A stretch of 45,409 bases of DNA from Chara braunii (lineage: Eukaryota; Streptophyta; Charophyceae; Charales; Characeae), in the NCBI GenBank assembly GCA_003427395.1, contig BFEA01000011.1, forward strand, positions 2,120,339-2,165,747. Direction: 5' to 3'. Of the stretch, positions 39,223-45,409 are shown piece after piece (within the stretch, counting starts at the first letter, position 1; each line of letters starts with the position of its first letter). Below the pieces are notes generated by a model. The model did no database searches. It was not told the DNA's origin and saw nothing but the letters and a program-made list of their open reading frames with translations. The position numbers and the translations under genes were made by a program.

Positions 39223-39935
39223 AAAGAAAAGAAACCTGAGAAACTGATGGGAGATGCTTTTAAGGCACTTGAAGGAGGGACTAAGAAAACCGAGGGGAAG
39301 GAAGGGGAGCCTTCGAGTCCGCCCTCGAGTCCGCCATCGAGTCTGCCAAAGTCTCCCGCTGGAAATAAGACCACCACCCCTCAACCTGAAGAACCGAAAA
39401 AGAGAGAAAAAGTCAAGATGAAATTGCCATTTACGTTTTGTAATAAGAAAGACGAAAATTTGCTTTTGTGGATCGCAGAAATTCAAACATATTGTGGAAC
39501 AGCCCCCATTGAACCCGAGTTACAAGTGGTCTTCTCCACTTCATGTTGGGGTGGGGAAGCAAAAAAGTAGGTACTCGCTGAAGCCAATGCGACAGGATTT
39601 GACGACATCGGAGTATGGGCTGAAACCTTGGACCTCAAACAGTTCCTTACCAAGATCAAGGAACGGTTTTTGGATAAGACGACAACCGACAAGGCTATTG
39701 ACCAGCTCACTACGATAGGTCAAAAGCATTGGACTTGTGTTGAAGCCTTGTCTCGGGAGGTTGACCGTTTGTTGCAGGTTTGCGGTTTGAACCTGCAAAT
39801 CAGGTATTGTACATTTACTCTCGAGCTTTGCCTGAGTCAGAGTCTGGTAAGTATAACTATAGGCAATTTCGGGATTTGGCTCTCCAACGAGAGCAAATGA
39901 CTTTGCAAGTGAAAACTCTTCTACATCTCTTGTGA
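39223..39935 (+). pseudogene. Gag of element D, capsid part
   Basis: In the same frame as the N-terminal part. Residues PFTFCNKKDENLLLWIAEIQ, TYCGTAPIEPELQVVFSTSC, then a TAG (39568-39570) where Trp is plausible (KK-stop-VLAEAN), then DLKQFLTKIKERFLDKTTTD and VEALSREVDRLLQVCGL match Retrotrans_gag. Near 39795 the frame shifts, after which QVLYIYSRALPESES and RQFRDLALQREQM continue to about 39910. Confidence 0.8.
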
Positions 39936-40324
39936 CGTATGGTGGTGGTGCAGGAACGGGTAAGCGAGTACTTTGGCGCCAAAAACGCCAAGAGCACACC
40001 CTTGTCGTCTTCGATGACGAAACTGTGGAAAGATGGTTGTTGGAGGCCGAGGGTGTGGCGAACAACAATGATTCCGGGAAGGGAGAAGTCACTGTTGCCG
40101 TGGTCAACAAGGGAGGACCACGACCGCCAATTAAGAAAAAAAAGCCACGCTCGTTCCCAGAGCACCCCGAAATTGCGGTCGGGAAGCCTTGGGAGAAGAT
40201 GGGTCTGTCACAAAAGACGTGGCAGGAACGAATGGACAACGCGCAGTGCCTGAAGTGTGGCATTGCAGGGCATGTAATTGCATGGTTCCCGTTGATCCGT
40301 AACCCAAAAGCGAGCCGCCAGTAG
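39936..40324 (+). pseudogene. Gag of element D, C-terminal part with damaged zinc knuckle
   Basis: The frame encodes a Lys/Pro-rich segment and the knuckle CLKCGIAGHVIAWF (40247-40288). The expected fourth ligand Cys is Phe (TTC), so zinc binding should be lost. The first two Cys and the His are present. Confidence 0.75.
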
Positions 40325-40356
40325 GAGTAGCACCTGCTCGTACTGAGTTTAAGGGT

Positions 40357-40917
40357 TTGGACCAGAATGAAGGTAAGGCGCCTACTAACCCTTCCAACCC
40401 TTTGATTCGCATGGCAGAGGATGGTTCTTCTTCGGTCCATCGTCCAGAACACCCTGAACCTGTCTTATGTTCTATCTCTCTAGACAACTCTCTTGACGAG
40501 CTTGGTAACGAGTTGCTGGCATTACGAAGCTCGTGGGCTAAGAAAGCTAAGTCTAACGGTGACCTACTACTCGCGGATGTAGAAATCGCATATACACGCG
40601 TAGGTGCTGTGTTAGACTCAGGATCTACGCGATCCTATATATCCGAGAAAGCAATCCGCAAGTTCCATCTCGGAATGAAGGTGAAGAACCTGTCTAAACC
40701 TATAACGTCTGTTTTGACCGACAAAAGCACGATCACTGTCTCGCAGTATGTTGATCGTGTCAAATGTAGGTTTCGAACAAAGGAAGGTAAGAAGATTTTG
40801 CATGAGGTATCCTTTCTGATCGAAAAGAACTTACCGTTTGACTTGATTATGGGAATGGATTGACACGAGGAAGCCAACCCAGATATTAAGTTCAAAGAAA
40901 ATATTGTGCAATTGTGA
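40357..40917 (+). pseudogene. Protease of element D
   Basis: VLDSGSTRSYISEKAI carries the catalytic Asp (residue 87, codon 40615-40617), and LPFDLIMGMD ends the domain. A TGA (40861-40863) follows GMD where the family has Trp, and another TGA lies at 40915-40917. The active-site motif itself is intact. Confidence 0.85.
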
Positions 40918-41871
40918 GACGCACAGTCTGATTTGAAACCAATCAAATTGTTTCATAAGTCTTGCTCTGACTGTAGCCTGTCTTTCTGCTGTATGAGTTA
41001 CCCAGCGTTTCGTTCGATGGTTTCAAAGAAAAGGTTGGAACAAGAAGTAATGATGGTCTTAGTAAAACGAGCAGGTGAGTCCTCTACTTCCTATCCTCCT
41101 TCAACCGAAAAACTTCTTGATGAGTATAAAGATTTGTTTGCCGAACCGACAGGAATAACTGAACGTGCTATCAAGCACACCATTGAAATTATTACAGGAA
41201 GTAAGATTCCCAAGGGCCCTATCTATCGAATGTTTGCTAGGGAACTTGAAGAGTTGAAAAAAATATTGCAGGACTTAACGGAGAAAGGATGGATTCGCCC
41301 TAACTCTTCTCCTTATGGTGCCCCTGTCTTATTTGTGCCCAAAAATGAAGGTGAGTTGCGTCTCTGTATTGACTACAGAGGGTTGAATGCCGTCACTGTT
41401 AAGAACGCTGAACCGCTTCCTCGCATTGACGACTTACTTGACCAGTTACAGGGATGCAGGAACTTTAGCAAGATCGACTTGAAATCTGGATATCACCAGA
41501 TTGAGGTGGAACCCTCCGATCGGCATAAGACCGTTTTCCGGACCAGGTATGACCGCTACGAGTTCGTGGTAATGCCCTTCGGATTAACGAATGTCCCTGC
41601 TACGTTTTAAAGGTCAATCAATGACTTGTTTCGTCAGTGGTTGGATAAGTTTGTTATTGTCTATCTGGATGATATTCTAGTGTATAGTAAAACACTAGAG
41701 GATCATGAGAAGCACCTTCGTCTGGTGCTAGGGAAGTTGCGTGAGCGAAACTTCAAGATCAATCCCAAAAAGTCTCAGTTTGCTAAGTCCGAAGTGCGAT
41801 ACTTAGGACATATAATGAACGAAGAAGGTTTAAGGCCAGAAGAGAGGAAGATTTCAGCAATTAGAGATTGA
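40918..41871 (+). pseudogene. Reverse transcriptase of element D
   Basis: In frame with the protease. Motifs: [95 protein letters not shown] (41662-41673), YLGHIMNEEGL. A TAA (41608-41610) replaces a Gln after PATF, and a TGA (41869-41871) replaces Trp after ISAIRD. All catalytic Asp residues are present. A frameshift follows near 41940. Confidence 0.92.
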
Positions 41872-41956
41872 CCACAACCTAAGTCTATAACGGAATTGCG
41901 ATCTTTCCTTGGTTTAGCCAGCTACTATAAGAAGTTCGTCACTGATTGCTGCACCA

Positions 41957-42470
41957 ATGCGAAGATTGTTAAAGAAAGAAACTATCTGGTTGTGGGATAA
42001 GGATTGTGAGTCTTCCTTTCGAAAACCGAAGTATGCCCTGACTCACTACCCCGTCCTTAAAATTGCTGACCCATCTTTGTCTTTCATTATCACTACTGAT
42101 ACAAGTCAGTATGGGATTGGCGTTGTTCTACAGCAAGATGACGGCAAGGGCTATAGGCCCGTAGAGTTTATGTTTGTGCAACTGCCGTCTGAAAAGGTTG
42201 CCAACTCCACCTATGAAAGAGAGTCGTATGCCTTAGTCTATGCACTAAACACGTGGAAACACTACTTGTTAGGGAGACATTTCACTGTGTATTCAGACCA
42301 CTCTACCCTGAAGTGGATAAAGACACAGCCGAGGCTCTCTGATAAGTTGGTACGATGGTCTGCGTTTATTGATACCTTCGATTTTGAGTTGAAAACGATC
42401 AAAGGTAAGTCTAATGTGGTCGCAAACGCATTGTCCAGACGGAGTGACTTCTTTGGTGCAATTGTCTCTA
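41957..42470 (+). pseudogene. RNase H of element D
   Basis: In another frame than RT because of a one-base shift near 41940. Motifs: DTSQYGIGVVLQQDD, FMFVQLPSEKVANSTYERES, YALVYALNTWKHYLLGRHFT, VYSDHSTLKWIKTQPR, TIKGKSNVVANALSRR. The catalytic Asp, Glu and Asp are present. The last motif (usually DALSRR) reads NALSRR. Confidence 0.88.
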
Positions 42471-43588
42471 ACTTGGATGTTTGGAATGACCTGAAAGATC
42501 AAATTCGCCAAGGATATGCTACTGATCCTATCTGGAAACCAAGCATGGATGTTGTACGAGACCCATCCCAACTACCCAACTATAGAATGACTGATGGATT
42601 GTTATTCTTGATTGACCAAACTGAACAAAGACTGCGCATTCCTCATAAGCAAGAGATAAAGAGTGTATTGATCGGGGAATGTCACGATTCTGAGGGTCAC
42701 TTTGGTTTTAAGAAAACATATGCTGAATTCAGAGAACGTTTTGAATGGAAGGGACTTAAAGAAGATGTACTAACGTATGTTCGTACTTGCCTAGTGTGTC
42801 AGAGAAACAAGCTGTCGCACGAGAATACCCTTGGACTTCTCAAGCCGTTACCTATACCAAGCGTACCCAGTGAGTCTATCTCAATTGATTTCATGAGTCT
42901 GGTTAAGAGTCGCAATGGTAACAGTCAAGTAATGCTAATTGTGGATCGTTTCTCTAAATACGCTATGTTTGTTCCCTTACCAGCAGAAGCGTGTACCGAA
43001 CTTGTCATCCAGAAATTCCAGATGTGATGGGTTTCTGAATATGGGTTTCCCAAAACCATTGTGTCTAATCGAGATGTCAGTTTCACAAGTCTGCCATGGC
43101 AAAAACTGATGGAAGCTTATGGCACCTGGCTGACCATGTCGTCAGGGAGGCATCCCGAAACGAATGGCCAGACTGAACAGATGAATCGTCTGTGCCAACA
43201 ACTTTTGCGCATGTATATCAGACCCGATCAGATTGATTGGGACGAGAACTTACCCAAAATTGTGAGTGCATATAAAACTAGTGTTCATACTTCTACGGGA
43301 AAAACCCCGAATGCACTTCATAAAGGATGAAAACCTAAACGTCCCATTGATGTACTAAATCGGGACCAGTTTCTTAGGTTGCCCCCAGGAACCCGAGAAT
43401 ATGCAATTTTGTTTCAGGAAGACATTCAGAATCTAAGGAAAGATCAACAACGAATGATTGAACAAGCCAACAAGCACCGTCGACCGTCTACATTCAAAGA
43501 AGGTGATCTGGTTTGGATAAAATCTAACGAGTTTTCATTAGAAGAAGACGTCTCCCAGAAATTGCTACCTGTCTATTTTGGACCCTAG
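42471..43588 (+). pseudogene. Integrase of element D
   Basis: The HHCC zinc-binding domain is present (CHDSEGHFG ... CLVCQRNK). The first core Asp lies in SISIDFMSLV. A TGA (43024-43026) interrupts the core. The second catalytic Asp of the DDE triad is Asn (SNRDVSF; codon AAT 43067-43069). The Glu lies in NGQTEQMNR. Further stops are at 43328-43330 (TGA) and 43586-43588 (TAG after YFGP, where Trp is plausible). The protein cannot insert DNA. Confidence 0.9.
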
Positions 43589-44030
43589 GAAGTTCTCAAG
43601 GTAATTGGAGATGCAGAGGGACCGTCTTATCGAGTTGATATTCCCCCTCATCTCAAAACATACCCTGTCTTTCATGCGTCCAAATTGCTACCTTACATAG
43701 AAGGAAATCAGTTTCCAAACACACCCTCTATGATTCCGCCATCTATGAACGACATAAATGATGTAGACCGAATCATAAAACATGGGTACTTTTCTACAGG
43801 AGCACGTGGACGACCTCAGAAGCAGTTCAAGGTACGTTTTCATAGAACATGGGTACTTTTCTACAGGAGCACGTGGACGACCTCAGAAGCAGTTCAAGGT
43901 ACGTTTTAAGTCTCAGGCACCATGTGAGGACAGATGGTTTAGTAAAAGAGAACTGCTTGAAACTGCTCCTGATATTGTTGCTGTTTATGAACGAGGGTTA
44001 AAGTTGCAAATATTTCTGCGGTGGAACTCG
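43589..44030 (+). pseudogene. C-terminal tail of integrase (chromodomain-like segment), element D
   Basis: After YFGP-stop the frame continues EVLKVIGDAEGPSYRVDIPP and YPVFHASKLLPYIEGNQFPN, the usual tail of Gypsy integrase. The segment GRPQKQFKVRF and CEDRWFSKRELLETAP resembles a short C-terminal chromodomain-like module. A 67-bp tandem duplication (43781-43907) shifts the frame inside it. Confidence 0.75.
43781..43907. repeat. 67-bp tandem duplication in integrase tail
   Basis: Copy 1 begins at 43781 and copy 2 at 43848, both CATGGGTACTTTTCTACAGG and so on; the copies agree over 60 bases. 67 is not a multiple of three, so it breaks the frame. Apparently a late event, since no differences are seen between copies. 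Confidence 0.95.
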
Positions 44031-44048
44031 AAAATGGGTCGGCAGGAA
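44031..44048 (+). other. Polypurine tract of element D
   Basis: AAAATGGGTCGGCAGGAA lies immediately before the right LTR. Mostly purine with three pyrimidines; it would prime plus-strand DNA synthesis. Confidence 0.55.
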
Positions 44049-45052
44049 TGTAATAACCCTGTTCAGAAGTAGCCTGGGGCCCAGAACTCAGCCCCAGGCC
44101 ACGCAGACCTGAGAAGGTCTGCACTGGGCTGTGCGACCAAAACACGCCCAGGCCTGAGTCTGTCGAGTGTGGCTGTGTGACCGGACGCTGCACACAGAAA
44201 ATGCAAGCGTCAAAGTCAACTGTAGAGTCAAAGATACCGCACCTAGGCCATGGGTTGGATACACTCACTTGTTGTGCGTAGGTACCCAGACAGCATCCAA
44301 GCCGGAGGGAATTCGGTTTCAGGCCGATCTGAGCCCTCATTCGAATTAAGATCTGGACGGCCGAGGGATACAGCAGTCGGGGTCCAGACCCCGCGTCAAC
44401 ATTACATAAGAGTTGACATCCTGGCTTTGACATTCATTCTGTCTTGCGTTGATGCTAACTTCACGCATTGACTTCGACGCTAGCTCGACGCCCCTGGCAT
44501 TGTGACTTGGTGAGGTGCTGCTATTCCGTCATGGTGGCCGGCTTGCTCCTGTCTTCTTCGCCTGCTGATGTGGCAGCTGCCATGCACCTTCGCTGATGTG
44601 CCTGCTTCCACGTGTATCATGCTGACATGGCTGCTGTCCACGTGTTCTGTGACTGCATATTCCGCATTGCTGTTCTGTTCGCCGTCACTTGAGGAGGAGA
44701 TCAGGACTGTGGGGGGAAGTTCGAGGATATATACCTGGTGGTCTTCATGTCGACATTGCTCCAGATGCTGATGTGGAACTGATTAGTCGTGCCACGTGGC
44801 ACATTGAGGATACTCGGATGCTCATTCAGACTATTGATTGATAAGGTGGCAGTGGAGGAGGGAGCCCGAAGCAGGAGTGGGCATTTTTACTTCCTCTCCT
44901 TTGTCTCTTCTCCCTCCTCCCTCTTCGTCCGTGTATGATATCTCACCTCATTCTGTCTGATCACGATTTTTGACTATTTGTAATTATCAGCCGATGGACA
45001 TTTTTCTGGACTTGCATTGTTGACAACTGTCTCACGATCTGGGTTCATTACA
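44049..45052 (+). repeat. Right LTR of element D (1004 bp)
   Basis: Starts TGTAATAACCC, ends GGTTCATTACA. It retains CG in several places where the left LTR has TG or CA (such as CTGTGCGACC versus CTATGTGACC), so the left copy has decayed more at those sites. Confidence 0.95.
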
Positions 45053-45056
45053 AATT

Positions 45057-45409
45057 AAGGAATTTCTGTTGCATGAAGTCTTTTGTGAGGATTGAGCCCT
45101 CAAGTAGGGGCCTTGCCATGATGTACATGTTCTGGGCTAAGGCCCCGGCAAGCCTCGTGCCCGCCGTAAGTGAAGGCAGGCCAGCAAATCAACAAAAGCC
45201 CTCTGTGCCAACATATCACGAAGTGGGGTCCATACAGTTGCAGCACGCCAGTTGGTTGGAGTGCGCCGAGTCTCGGATTTCAGCAAATGCTGAAATGCCC
45301 CGGGGCCTCTGAGGGTTAGTTAGGCCCTGGGCACTCGAATGTGAGGCCGACAATGCATGCTGGGTATAGAGGCCGAAAATGCCAAAGGGAAATCGGCCCA
45401 CTGTCTGAA
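45057..45409. other. Flanking DNA, no gene recognised
   Basis: Host sequence to the right of element D. It holds a short hairpin (ATTTCAGCA-aat-GCTGAAAT near 45278-45297). No coding motif. Confidence 0.5.

Larger units (their letters stand above)
36329..45052 (+). mobile_element. Element D: complete but inactive Ty3/Gypsy retrotransposon (8.7 kb)
   Basis: Two LTRs (36329-37356 and 44049-45052) each begin TGTAA and end TTACA. The flanking bases AATT (36325-36328 and 45053-45056) form a target-site duplication of four bases. Inside are a primer-binding site, leader, gag, protease, RT, RNase H, integrase and a polypurine tract, in that order, which is the Ty3/Gypsy order. At least nine nonsense codons and two frameshifts interrupt the proteins. 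Confidence 0.93.

Overview
The window is eukaryotic nuclear DNA from a plant-lineage organism. It is dominated by decayed Ty3/Gypsy-type LTR retrotransposons, nuclear copies of mitochondrial DNA (NUMTs), microsatellites and low-complexity tracts. I see no intact conventional host gene. The evidence for the plant lineage is: primer-binding sites that fit plant tRNA-Asp and initiator tRNA-Met; NUMT pieces from a mitochondrial genome carrying atp1, atp6, cob, cox3, ccmF, trnQ and a group II intron maturase (a streptophyte-like set); and plant-type Gypsy gag-pol elements. A charophyte green alga such as Chara is my best guess, from general impression only. Two runs of N (11270-11544 and 22350-22777) are assembly gaps at microsatellites.

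Layout. 1-380: GC-rich block with a poly-T run. 391-about 6400: element A, a minus-strand Gypsy element with an open 835-codon gag, broken protease/RT/RNase H, a tRNA-Asp-type primer-binding site at 5411-5422 and a presumed LTR to its right. About 5960-8990: a gene-free 3 kb stretch unusually dense in hairpins, ending in an array of ten stem-loops with a conserved loop and copy-specific but self-complementary arms. 8990-10950: no recognisable gene. 10950-11905: a large imperfect inverted repeat around a gap. About 12720-16560: element B, a minus-strand Gypsy remnant. 16640-20790: a NUMT mosaic (trnQ, atp6 fused to a maturase, SSU rRNA, LSU rRNA, two tandem atp1-cox3 copies, LSU rRNA, ccmF). 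21060-22870: composite (CT)n/(CA)n/(GT)n/(AG)n modules. 23020-24090: a tandem GC-rich repeat, then a second NUMT (SSU rRNA, cob). 24190-24960: a degenerate coding remnant. 26764-about 30928 and beyond: element C, a minus-strand Gypsy remnant with an AT-rich leader and a probable LTR that contains a 153-bp tandem duplication. 32400-36300: microsatellites and homopolymers with one weak ORF. 36329-45052: element D, a complete but dead plus-strand Gypsy element with two LTRs of about 1 kb, terminal TGTAA...TTACA and an AATT target-site duplication.

How it fits together. Elements A-D share the usual order gag, protease, reverse transcriptase, RNase H, integrase (integrase not seen in A or C), and none is capable of transposing. 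Many lesions in the elements and the NUMTs fit C-to-T or G-to-A change: Trp codons now TGA or TAG, Gln or Arg codons now stops, and catalytic Asp or Gly codons now Asn, Ser or Asp. That pattern is expected if long-term cytosine methylation and deamination drove the decay.

The least explained signals are the hairpin field at 5960-8990, the array of about eleven TGACGTGG-type (ACGT-core) motifs in the leader of element D, and the chimeric mitochondrial reading frames in the NUMT mosaic.
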